The notes: generated by a model not told the origin, from the letters alone. DNA of 9,101 bases from Bacteroidia bacterium (GCA_013044305.1 JABEUT010000079.1:1-9101); one strand, 5' to 3'; shown: positions 1 through 6,396, counted from the stretch's first letter. Made by a program: numbers and translations.

Positions 1-33
1 AAAATATGCGTTCACTGTGCAAAAGTGTGCAAT
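1..33 (+). repeat. 33-bp direct repeat, copy 1
   Basis: This copy matches positions 109-141 at 32 of 33 bases; the only difference is C at 15 against G at 123. Inside the unit the heptamer TGTGCAA occurs twice, ten bases apart. In this copy, but not the other, CACT (12-15 region) and AGTG form a short inverted repeat around GTGCAAA. The copy starts at the window edge, so it may extend further or belong to a longer array. Its role is unknown; a binding site or a remnant of intergenic duplication are both possible. Confidence 0.85.
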
Positions 34-79
34 AAACTTATCTGAAATGAAGAAAATAATTACAAACCAGAATGCTCAT

Positions 80-107
80 TACCAAATACTAAATACCAAC
101 TACCAAT
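80..107 (+). repeat. Tandem 7-bp repeat, TACCAAn x4
   Basis: Four head-to-tail heptamers are readable: TACCAAA (80-86), TACTAAA (87-93), TACCAAC (94-100) and TACCAAT (101-107). The array ends one base before the second 33-bp direct repeat. From general familiarity, A/C-rich heptamers of this kind occur between genes in Bacteroidota. I infer a non-coding simple repeat with no assigned function. Confidence 0.8.
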
Positions 108-108
108 T

Positions 109-141
109 AAAATATGCGTTCAGTGTGCAAAAGTGTGCAAT
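109..141 (+). repeat. 33-bp direct repeat, copy 2
   Basis: This is the second copy of the unit at 1-33, one substitution apart and offset by exactly 108 bp. It keeps the paired TGTGCAA heptamers at a ten-base period, about one helical turn. The sequence after this copy does not resemble that after copy 1, so the whole 108-bp interval is not a simple tandem duplication. Confidence 0.85.
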
Positions 142-263
142 GATTTCCCTTCTTAATTTGGGTAATGAGCCCGGCTTTTATCTGCAAGATGGCATCGTCA
201 ATTAAAAAACAAAAACCGCAGTAAGCATTTTTACTTACCTTTAATTTCCCAAAAAAGAGAGAC
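142..263. other. Non-coding leader region upstream of the TMTC-like gene
   Basis: No gene is convincing here. A near-match to the Bacteroidota -7 box (TTAATTTG at 153-160) and another (TACCTTTA at 236-243) each miss the TAnnTTTG consensus at one position. Neither has a TTG-type upstream element at the right spacing, so the promoter of the downstream gene is not settled. GTAAG (221-225) and CTTAC (234-238) could form a weak 5-bp stem with an 8-base loop. Confidence 0.4.
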
Positions 264-2204
264 TTGGCAAAGAAAAAGTATAAAGCAGAGCGGCCTTCGC
301 CCCCGAGGGCAAATGTACGGCGCGCGGTTATTGCAAACCCCATAGGTCTTACCCAGCCGGGAGTATTCAGCTTTACCCCGCAGGTAAAATATACCATACT
401 ACTGCTTATTGGGTTTTTATTGTACGTAAACACGCTGCAGAACCAATATGCCCTTGACGACGGCGGGGTAATCACCACCAACCTCTATGTGCAAAAGGGC
501 ATATCAGGAATAAAGGACATCCTCACCAATGACGCATTTGGGAGCTATTTGCAGCAAATGGGTGCAAGCCAGCAGCTGTCGGGCGGCAGATACAGGCCTC
601 TTTCCATAGTGCTGTTCGCCATAGAGCATAGCTTCTTCGGCGACTCTCCTGCCCTGCAGCATGCGGTAAATCTTATACTTTTTTTAGCCACTATATTTGC
701 GATGTATTATTTCTTGAGGAACTATCTGCTCAAATACCTGCCCTCGGGCGACGATATTGCCTTTATTGCCACGCTGCTTTTTGCCATCCATCCCATTCAC
801 ACGGAAGTAGTGGCGAACATCAAAAGCTCGGATGAATTATTATCGTTGCTCTTCATTTTGGGCACTTTCATTTTCGGACTGAAATATGTGGAGGAGAAGA
901 AAAAGAAGGACCTGTATGGGTCGCTTCTCCTATACTTCCTTGCCCTGTTGAGCAAGGAGTATGGCATTACCCTGATGGCCCTGCTGCCCATGCTCTTTTA
1001 CCTTTACCCCGGATCGGCTAAAGGCAAAACCATAAGCCATACCCTGCCTTACATGGCCGTGGTGCTGCTTTACCTCATCATACGGTTTTCGGCGGTAGGC
1101 ATTCCGCACCCGCCTCCTAAAAATGTTGTTCTTATTAATAACCAGCTTAGGGTTGACCCGTATTATTTTGCCACACATGCACAAAAAGTTGCCACCGAAT
1201 GGTATTCGCTCGGCAAGTATATTGTTCTCCTGTTGTTCCCGTATCCTTTGTGCAGCGACTATTCTTATGCCCAAATACCCTATCACAATTTTACCGATGT
1301 GTCCGTATGGCTGTCTATATTTGCCTATATCGCCATAGTCATATACGGTATAAACGCCTGGCGCAAAAAAAGCATATTAGCCTTTCCGGTTTTCTTTTAC
1401 CTCTTCAACCTGTTCCTTGTCTCCAACTTCCCCATTAACGTGGGAGCCATGCTCGGCGAGCGCTTCGCGTATCATTCCTCTCTGGGGTTCGTGGTTATCC
1501 TTGCCTATTATATTTTTCATTTTATCAGGAAGATGGAGATGAAGGTGAAAAAAGTTGTAATCATATCTCTGGCTTCGGTTCTTACCCTGTTATGCGGGGC
1601 CGAAGTAATTATGCGTAACACCGACTGGAAGAACAACGACACCCTGTTCCTTACCGATATTAAAAATGCCCCCAACAGCGCTTTTGTGAACAGCAATGCC
1701 GCAGCCTGCATGATAAACATGGCAGTGGTTCCGGCAAACGCAAAACGCGCCAAGGGCCTGCTCGACTCATCACTTGTGTGCCTGTATAAGGCCATAGCAG
1801 TGGACCCTACATTTCCCGATCCCTACATAAACCTTGGGCTTACTTACTTTCATCTGGGGCAGCTTGATTCTGCCAAACGGTACTGGGATATTATCCAATA
1901 CCGGCTATACCCCAACCACCCGAGCGTGCTGCGCTTTATGCCCATGCTTGCCAGGTCGTACCTCGAAAAAGCCAAAATGCTGGGAGGCGAAGGAAAACCC
2001 CTCGATGCGATTGCAAATATGAAACTCGCCATTACCGAAGACTCAAAGAACCCCGAACTGTGGTATAACCTCGGCGGCGCATTTTATACCATTAAACAAT
2101 TCGATTCGGCGCGCATGGCCTGGACCACAGCCGTACAGCTTAAACCTGACTATACAGAAGCGCAGAACGGATTAAGGGCGCTGGCAGCGCAACAAGGTAA
2201 GTAA
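264..2204 (+). CDS. TMTC/DUF1736-like polytopic glycosyltransferase-type protein with C-terminal TPRs
   Basis: The 646-aa product is a multi-pass inner-membrane protein ending in a soluble TPR region. After a basic N-terminus the first membrane segment is at about 43-57, followed by an Asp pair (D65, D66) where GT-C enzymes carry acidic catalytic residues. HPIHTE (176-181) followed by a KSSDELL stretch matches the conserved loop of TMTC-type O-mannosyltransferases. YPLCSDYSYAQIP (327-339) resembles the DUF1736 signature, and GERFAYHSSLGF (398-409) and RNTDWKNNDTLF (451-462) are further family-like blocks. About ten to twelve helices precede residue 450. TPR-like helices cover about 471-640, clearest at NPELWYNLGGAFY (596-608). 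Known TMTC proteins move mannose from a lipid carrier to protein; the bacterial acceptor is unknown, so transferase activity is inferred. The start is probably TTG at 264: the frame is closed at 222-224, no in-frame ATG lies before the first membrane segment, and the next Met is residue 99. The gene converges on the DUF983 gene 52 bp away. Confidence 0.85.
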   Translation: MAKKKYKAERPSPPRANVRRAVIANPIGLTQPGVFSFTPQVKYTILLLIGFLLYVNTLQNQYALDDGGVITTNLYVQKGISGIKDILTNDAFGSYLQQMGASQQLSGGRYRPLSIVLFAIEHSFFGDSPALQHAVNLILFLATIFAMYYFLRNYLLKYLPSGDDIAFIATLLFAIHPIHTEVVANIKSSDELLSLLFILGTFIFGLKYVEEKKKKDLYGSLLLYFLALLSKEYGITLMALLPMLFYLYPGSAKGKTISHTLPYMAVVLLYLIIRFSAVGIPHPPPKNVVLINNQLRVDPYYFATHAQKVATEWYSLGKYIVLLLFPYPLCSDYSYAQIPYHNFTDVSVWLSIFAYIAIVIYGINAWRKKSILAFPVFFYLFNLFLVSNFPINVGAMLGERFAYHSSLGFVVILAYYIFHFIRKMEMKVKKVVIISLASVLTLLCGAEVIMRNTDWKNNDTLFLTDIKNAPNSAFVNSNAAACMINMAVVPANAKRAKGLLDSSLVCLYKAIAVDPTFPDPYINLGLTYFHLGQLDSAKRYWDIIQYRLYPNHPSVLRFMPMLARSYLEKAKMLGGEGKPLDAIANMKLAITEDSKNPELWYNLGGAFYTIKQFDSARMAWTTAVQLKPDYTEAQNGLRALAAQQGK

Positions 2205-2234
2205 GTGGCCTCACACTGCAACAAACATACATAA

Positions 2235-2253
2235 GCGGGCAGCCGCCACCTGC
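2235..2253. terminator. Possible weak hairpin between convergent genes
   Basis: In the 52-bp gap between two convergent stop codons, GCGG (2235-2238) can pair with CCGC (2243-2246) around a 4-base loop. Alternatively GCAG (2239-2242) can pair with CTGC (2250-2253). Neither stem is long and neither is followed by a good T-run, so this is only a candidate for where both transcripts end. Confidence 0.2.
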
Positions 2254-2256
2254 AAT

Positions 2257-2646
2257 TTATTGTTCGCTTTCTTTGGCGAAGCTCTTGTCGTAAGGCGTAA
2301 AAAAAGAAATCCAGAGTATCCGCGACCAGCGGAAGGTAACCGGAAACAATACAAAGACAGGTATAAGGATAATGGATATGAGCAGCCGGTTGGACAAGTG
2401 CCACCATAAGGTGTTAAGAGCGAACATGATGACAAATACCCCCACCTGCAAGGTATAGGACATATACATGGCCCCATAAAAATAACCCACTTCCCGTTCA
2501 TATTTTAAACCGCAGTGTGGGCACCTTTCGTTCATTTTAACCCCATTCTTGATATTGTAAGGGTTATTGTTTACAAACACCTGTCCTTTATGGCAGCGCG
2601 GGCACTTATTTGCAACTGTGGCATATAGTATGTTTATAATGGACAT
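2257..2646 (-). CDS. DUF983 family zinc-ribbon membrane protein
   Basis: The 129-aa protein has the DUF983 layout. An N-terminal zinc ribbon is formed by CPRC (C15, C18) and CPHC (C42, C45). The family hallmark GYFYGAMYMSY (54-64) follows, then two hydrophobic segments at about 62-83 and 88-106 and a short polar tail. The length is normal for the family. I infer a small membrane protein with a cytoplasmic zinc-binding head; the family has no established biochemical function. It is transcribed alone, divergently from uvrA, with a promoter-like box 41-48 bases before its ATG. No good Shine-Dalgarno sequence precedes the start, which is usual in Bacteroidota. The family assignment is strong; the role is unknown. 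Confidence 0.92.
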   Translation of the reverse strand: MSIINILYATVANKCPRCHKGQVFVNNNPYNIKNGVKMNERCPHCGLKYEREVGYFYGAMYMSYTLQVGVFVIMFALNTLWWHLSNRLLISIILIPVFVLFPVTFRWSRILWISFFTPYDKSFAKESEQ

Positions 2647-2686
2647 GATACCGGTTTATTTATTGCATCGTGAAAAAAGGCAACAA

Positions 2687-2694
2687 CAAAGGTA
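2687..2694 (-). promoter_or_regulatory. Bacteroidota-type -7 box for the DUF983 gene
   Basis: Read on the minus strand this is TACCTTTG, an exact TAnnTTTG match. A TTG lies 17 bases upstream of it (CAA at 2712-2714 on the plus strand), within the range reported for Bacteroidota promoters. It would start a transcript about 35 bases before the ATG at 2646. Confidence 0.6.
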
Positions 2695-2765
2695 GCCGGA
2701 TTGGGGATATACAAGCCTGAATATATCCTGACTGTATAATAAGGTCTCTTCCCCCTATTTATTCG

Positions 2766-2773
2766 TAATTTTG
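2766..2773 (+). promoter_or_regulatory. Bacteroidota-type -7 box for uvrA
   Basis: TAATTTTG is an exact TAnnTTTG match ending 22 bases before the uvrA ATG, implying a leader of roughly 15 bases. No clear TTG element is present at the expected distance upstream. A TATAAT sequence at 2735-2740 is also present but is not the form used by the main sigma factor of this phylum. The nearby start supports ATG 2796 over the later in-frame ATG at codon 11. Confidence 0.5.
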
Positions 2774-2795
2774 CAAACCTCAATTTTTACCCTTC

Positions 2796-5735
2796 ATGCC
2801 TAAACCTGCCCATATTGACCCTGTAATGCCTTTCCCGATTGAGCAGGCGGACCCGAAACGCTTTATTGCGGTAAAAGGAGCGCGTACCCACAACCTTAAA
2901 AACATGGACGTAGCCATACCGCGCAACAAGCTGGTGGTAATAACAGGCGTATCGGGTTCGGGAAAAAGCTCGCTCGCATTCGATACCATTTATGCCGAAG
3001 GACAAAGGCGTTACGTGGAATCGCTCTCCGCCTATGCACGGCAGTTCCTCGGAAAGATTGACAAACCGGATGTGGATTATATTAAAGGCCTGTCGCCCGC
3101 CATAGCCATAGAGCAGAAGGTGGTAACCCGTACTTCGCGCTCCACTGTGGGCACCTCGTCAGAAATTTACGATTACCTTAAACTCCTGTTCGCACGCATC
3201 GGGAAGATATACTCGCCGGTCTCGGGTAAAATTGTAAAAAGGCAAACCGTAAGCGATGTGGTAAGTTTTATCTTTTCGTTTAAGGCCGGCCTGCGCGCCG
3301 CCATTACCGCCCCCCTGAATTTAAAACCCGGCAGAACGCTGATGGAATACCTGCAACTGCTGCTGCAGCAAGGGTTTTCGAGTGTTGAGTATAAAGGCGG
3401 CATATTGCGGATTGATGAATTGCTGGAGAAAGGTGTTGAGCATTATCAGGATAAAGATTTCAGCATACTTATTGACCGCATTGAGGTGCCTGAAGCATGG
3501 GATGAAAGCCTTAAATCAAGGGTAGCCGACTCTGTTCAAACGGCTTTTTATGAGGGTGGCGGAACCTGTTTTGTAGAAATCCTCCCTCTGACAGATGCAA
3601 CGCAGGTCGGTGCAAAAGGCAGAAAGTCAGCCAAAATAAAGGCGGAGAAGCATACCTTCTGCGACAGGCTTGAAGCGGATGGAATGACGTTTGAGGAGCC
3701 GAGCGTGCATTTCTTCAGCTTCAACAACCCGGTAGGCGCCTGCAAGCGATGCGAGGGCTTCGGCACGGTAATAGATATTGATGAAAACCTGGTAATACCC
3801 GACAAGAATTTATCTGTTTACGACGATGCCATAGCCTGCTGGAAAGGCGAAAAAATGTCCTGGTGGAAAGAGCAGATGGTCATAGGCGGGCGGAAATGCA
3901 ACTTCCCTGTTCATCGTTCCTATTATCAGCTCACCGAAAAAGAAAAAAATCTTGTATGGGAAGGCAATAAGCACTTTCAGGGGCTGAATGACTTTTTTGC
4001 ACAGATTGAAAAGGAAAGTTATAAAATACAATACCGGGTGATGCTGTCGCGGTTCCGCGGCAAAACGCTATGCCCGGAATGCAGGGGCACGCGCCTTAGA
4101 AAGGATGCCCGCTTTGTAAAAATAGCAGGCAAGTCCATTTTCGACATTGTGCTTTCGCAATTGAATGAAGCCTCCGCCTTTTTCAAAACCCTACCCGAAA
4201 AACTTGATAAAAGCGAAACCGATACCTCGCGCCGCCTGCTTAAGGAAATAAACAGCCGCCTGCAATTCCTTACCGATGTGGGGCTGGGTTACCTTACCCT
4301 GAACAGGGCATCAAATACGCTCTCCGGAGGTGAGTCGCAACGGCTGAACCTGGCCACTTCGCTCGGCAGCAGCCTGGTAGGCTCATTGTACATTCTGGAT
4401 GAACCGAGCATTGGCTTGCACCACCGCGATACCATGCAGCTTATTCAGGTTGTAAAACAACTGAAAAACCTGGGCAATACCGTAATACTCGTGGAGCATG
4501 ACGAAGACATCATGCGCTCGGCAGATGAGATAATAGACATTGGCCCGCTTGCGGGCAACAACGGGGGAGAACTTGTCTTTCAGGGCAGCCCCTCGAAATT
4601 GCTTGATGAAAAGGAATGCCTCACCGCAAGGTACCTGAATGGCAGCGAACGCATAGAAATTCCTGCAAGAATGAGCCTTCCTTCAAATTTTATTGAGATA
4701 AAAGGCGCAAGGGAGCATAACCTGAAAGACATAGACGTTAAGTTCCCCTTGGGCAGGCTGACTGTAGTGAGCGGGGTATCGGGTTCCGGAAAATCATCGC
4801 TTGTAAAAGGCATCATTTACCCGGCATTAAAGAGAATGACAGGGCAAATGTCGCCTGTCGCCGGCAATTCCTTTGATAAGATTACGGGAGCCACCCATCT
4901 GATAAATGAAGTGGAACTGGTTGACCAGAGCCCCATAGGAAGGAGTTCGCGCTCCAATCCTGTAACCTATCTTAAAGCCTTCGACGAGATACGCACCCTC
5001 TTTTCGGAACAAAAACTGGCGCAGGTGCGCGGCTACAACCCTTCCGTCTTTTCCTTTAATGTGGCGGGCGGCAGATGCGATGTCTGCGAGGGCGAAGGAG
5101 TAGTTACCATTGAAATGCAGTTCATGGCCGACGTTCATCTTGTATGCGATGAATGCAAGGGGAAAAGATTTAAAAGCGACATACTGGAAGTGGAATATAA
5201 TGGCAAAAACATTTCACAGATTCTCGAAATGACCGTGGATGAGGCTGTGGATTTTTTCGGCCGTGAGGAAAGAGGCACGCTGCGCAGGAGGATTGCCGAC
5301 AAGCTTAAGCCCTTGCAGGATGTAGGTATGGGGTATGTGCAACTCGGACAATCCTCCTCCTCGCTAAGCGGAGGCGAGGCGCAAAGGGTTAAACTCGCAT
5401 CCATTCTGTCAAAGGGAGCTGCAGGTGTCAACACCCTGTTTGTGTTCGATGAACCCACTACGGGGCTGCACTTCCACGACATTAAAAAACTGCTTAATGC
5501 CTTCCGTCTGCTGGTGGACAGGGGGCACACCCTGCTGGTTATTGAGCATCACCCCGATGTAATGAAGTGCGCCGACTGGCTTATTGACCTGGGGCCAGAA
5601 GGGGGCGACAAAGGCGGGAACCTTGTATTTCAGGGGATACCGGAGGATATTTTAAAATGCAAAAACTCCCATACTGCCAAATGCTTAGCCGGCAAGCTGG
5701 GCAAATCTAACAACCAATCACAAGATTATGTGTGA
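2796..5735 (+). CDS. uvrA: Excinuclease ABC subunit A (UvrA), variant lacking the first zinc cysteine pair
   Basis: The 979-aa protein is a tandem ABC ATPase that detects DNA damage and loads UvrB in nucleotide excision repair. The first ATPase has Walker A GVSGSGKSS (51-59), signature LSGGESQR (509-516), Walker B with D535/E536 and switch H568. The second has Walker A at 660-668, signature LSGGEAQR (857-864), Walker B with D885/E886 and H918. The functionally important zinc module of the second half is intact (C761, C764, C784, C787), as is the IDQSPIGR-like block (VDQSPIGRSSRSNP, 709-722). In the first half, C316/C319 are present, but the partner CxxC seen in E. coli aligns with L292/D295, leaving only C289 nearby. 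CPEC (426-429) lies in the usual later position. I know this pattern from Bacteroidota UvrA paralogues, so a second, canonical UvrA may be encoded elsewhere. The length is slightly above the usual 940 or so. The stop overlaps the next gene by 8 bases. Confidence 0.97.
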   Translation: MPKPAHIDPVMPFPIEQADPKRFIAVKGARTHNLKNMDVAIPRNKLVVITGVSGSGKSSLAFDTIYAEGQRRYVESLSAYARQFLGKIDKPDVDYIKGLSPAIAIEQKVVTRTSRSTVGTSSEIYDYLKLLFARIGKIYSPVSGKIVKRQTVSDVVSFIFSFKAGLRAAITAPLNLKPGRTLMEYLQLLLQQGFSSVEYKGGILRIDELLEKGVEHYQDKDFSILIDRIEVPEAWDESLKSRVADSVQTAFYEGGGTCFVEILPLTDATQVGAKGRKSAKIKAEKHTFCDRLEADGMTFEEPSVHFFSFNNPVGACKRCEGFGTVIDIDENLVIPDKNLSVYDDAIACWKGEKMSWWKEQMVIGGRKCNFPVHRSYYQLTEKEKNLVWEGNKHFQGLNDFFAQIEKESYKIQYRVMLSRFRGKTLCPECRGTRLRKDARFVKIAGKSIFDIVLSQLNEASAFFKTLPEKLDKSETDTSRRLLKEINSRLQFLTDVGLGYLTLNRASNTLSGGESQRLNLATSLGSSLVGSLYILDEPSIGLHHRDTMQLIQVVKQLKNLGNTVILVEHDEDIMRSADEIIDIGPLAGNNGGELVFQGSPSKLLDEKECLTARYLNGSERIEIPARMSLPSNFIEIKGAREHNLKDIDVKFPLGRLTVVSGVSGSGKSSLVKGIIYPALKRMTGQMSPVAGNSFDKITGATHLINEVELVDQSPIGRSSRSNPVTYLKAFDEIRTLFSEQKLAQVRGYNPSVFSFNVAGGRCDVCEGEGVVTIEMQFMADVHLVCDECKGKRFKSDILEVEYNGKNISQILEMTVDEAVDFFGREERGTLRRRIADKLKPLQDVGMGYVQLGQSSSSLSGGEAQRVKLASILSKGAAGVNTLFVFDEPTTGLHFHDIKKLLNAFRLLVDRGHTLLVIEHHPDVMKCADWLIDLGPEGGDKGGNLVFQGIPEDILKCKNSHTAKCLAGKLGKSNNQSQDYV

Positions 5736-5991
5736 ACCTTTTGAGATAAAGATGACGGGCACCGCCCGCGAATTGATTGACAAAACAAGAGCCAAGCTGC
5801 AACTGCAGGGCGGAACGCTGACCGGCGATGAACATTCGGGAAAAATTACGCTTGCAGTTCCCATCGTGGGAATAATAGAAGGAAACTATTCTGTTTCAGG
5901 CAATGTACTGACAATAACGGTAACTGAAAAGCCCGCCTTGCTGCCATGCGGTTTAATACAAAGTAAAATAACCGATTTCCTTGAGTCGTAA
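5728..5991 (+). CDS. Small conserved-type hypothetical protein overlapping uvrA
   Basis: This 87-aa protein starts inside the end of uvrA: its ATG and the uvrA TGA share ATGTGTGA (5728-5735). The overlap and the lack of a Shine-Dalgarno sequence point to translational coupling. The predicted order is a short strand (PFEIKMTG), a helix (TARELIDKTRAKL, 13-25), a run of short strands with glycines (GGTLTGD, KITLAVPIVGIIEGNYSV, NVLTITVTEKP) and a final amphipathic helix to L85. There is no signal peptide or membrane segment, so it should be cytoplasmic. The alpha-beta(4)-alpha pattern with a late KP resembles small Bacteroidota hypotheticals and, loosely, the polyhydroxyalkanoate-granule region family PF09650; that link is a guess. 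A second ATG at codon 9 would remove the overlap, but it would cut into the first strand. A function in repair is suggested only by the operon. Confidence 0.8.
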   Translation: MCEPFEIKMTGTARELIDKTRAKLQLQGGTLTGDEHSGKITLAVPIVGIIEGNYSVSGNVLTITVTEKPALLPCGLIQSKITDFLES

Positions 5992-5998
5992 AAACAGG

Positions 5999-6032
5999 AA
6001 ACCCCGCTCTGCATTGCTGCAAGGCGGGATTT
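5999..6032. terminator. Stem-loop between convergent genes, probable terminator
   Basis: AAACCCCGC (5999-6007) faces GCGGGATTT (6024-6032). On the minus strand all nine pairs form, one as G-U, while the plus strand has one C-A mismatch. The loop holds an inner TGCA/TGCA stem that is capped by GCAA, a GNRA tetraloop, on the minus strand. Downstream on the minus strand a T-rich stretch follows, so it probably ends the lysine-rich gene's message best and the uvrA operon less efficiently. It lies 7 bases after the small gene's stop. Confidence 0.7.
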
Positions 6033-6054
6033 CTTGGTATAACTGAAAGGCCGT

Positions 6055-6246
6055 TTATTTTGCGGCTTTCTTGTCACCCTTGTCAGCTTTCTTGTCAGCC
6101 TTTTTGTCAGCTTTCTTCTCAACTTTCTTAGGGGTGGCTTTCTTTTCGGTTTTCTTATCAGCTTTCTTTTGGTCTTGTTTAGGACTTGCAAAAGAAACTC
6201 CGGCGAAAAGTACCAGAGAGGCGAGGATTACACTTAACTTTTTCAT
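6055..6246 (-). CDS. Small secreted lysine-rich repeat protein
   Basis: The 63-aa product begins with a clear signal peptide: MKKLSVILASLVLFAGVSFA, with likely cleavage after A20. The mature part of about 43 residues is almost entirely K, D, A, E and T, including repeats of KKAD near residues 47-57 and KKATPKKVEKK before them. It would be a strongly basic, probably disordered or single-helix peptide in the periplasm or outside the cell. There is no cysteine or lipobox, so it is not a lipoprotein. The gene has its own -7 box and a stem-loop terminator, which argues for a real, separately transcribed gene. Similar tiny lysine-rich exported proteins occur in Bacteroidota without known function. 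Binding to anionic polymers (DNA, polysaccharide or LPS) is a speculation from charge alone. Confidence 0.75.
   Translation of the reverse strand: MKKLSVILASLVLFAGVSFASPKQDQKKADKKTEKKATPKKVEKKADKKADKKADKGDKKAAK
6063..6180 (-). repeat. Degenerate 12-bp coding repeat within the lysine-rich gene
   Basis: On the plus strand the stretch repeats TTTCTTGTCAGC-like units with variations such as TTTTTGTCAGC and TTTCTTATCAGC, many spaced by 12 bases or other multiples of three. Each unit encodes roughly ADKK. Because the period is a multiple of three, units can expand or contract without breaking the frame. It also opens basic shadow frames on both strands. Confidence 0.65.
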
Positions 6247-6278
6247 GACTTGGTTAGATTAATTGGTTATTTATAAAT

Positions 6279-6286
6279 CAAAGGTA
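6279..6286 (-). promoter_or_regulatory. Bacteroidota-type -7 box for the lysine-rich gene
   Basis: On the minus strand this reads TACCTTTG, the same 8-mer as in front of the DUF983 gene, and fits TAnnTTTG exactly. It lies 32 bases before the ATG at 6246. No TTG is found 17-23 bases upstream; that stretch instead holds the TTATGAAG pair at 6295-6313. Confidence 0.55.
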
Positions 6287-6294
6287 GAACTCAA

Positions 6295-6313
6295 TTATGA
6301 AGAATTTATGAAG
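6295..6313. repeat. Paired TTATGAAG direct repeat in a divergent promoter region
   Basis: TTATGAAG occurs at 6295-6302 and 6306-6313, an 11-base period, and a partial copy (AATTATG) follows at 6321-6327. The pair covers the expected -33 region of the minus-strand gene and lies upstream of the peptidase gene. It could bind a regulator, but short A/T-rich repeats also arise by chance. Confidence 0.4.
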
Positions 6314-6327
6314 TATCGGGAATTATG

Positions 6328-6335
6328 TAATATTG
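6328..6335 (+). promoter_or_regulatory. Possible -7 box for the M1 peptidase gene
   Basis: TAATATTG matches TAnnTTTG at all but one position and would give a leader of about 55 bases before the ATG at 6397. No TTG element is at the right distance, so this is a weak call. Confidence 0.25.
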
Positions 6336-6396
6336 CATCTACAGGTTCAGTCTTATACTCATGCTTTTCATATTATATCACAAACCGGACAAGTAA

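Noticed and set aside
1..141. Direct repeats as part of a CRISPR array
   Set aside because: Only two copies are visible, the 75-bp interval is too long for a spacer and contains its own tandem repeat, and no cas gene is nearby.
17..205. 62-codon open frame on the plus strand across the repeats
   Set aside because: It is built from the two 33-bp repeats and the heptamer array, stays open because the 108-bp spacing is a multiple of three, and encodes no recognisable fold or signal.
107..481. 124-codon minus-strand frame at the start of the TMTC-like gene
   Set aside because: It overlaps a well-supported gene on the other strand and the upstream repeats, with no domain or start signal.
2735..2740. 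TATAAT as a sigma-70 -10 box for uvrA
   Set aside because: The main sigma factor of this phylum uses TAnnTTTG, which is found closer to the start at 2766-2773; there is no TTGACA-like partner.
6063..6180. Lysine-rich tract as a DNA-binding histone-like protein
   Set aside because: A strong signal peptide precedes the tract, so the mature product should leave the cytoplasm; a nucleoid role is unlikely.
5886..6191. Minus-strand basic 101-codon frame overlapping the lysine-rich gene
   Set aside because: Its arginine/lysine content comes from reading the in-frame 12-bp repeat in another frame. It runs across the terminator and into the small gene antisense, while the other frame has a proper signal peptide and promoter.
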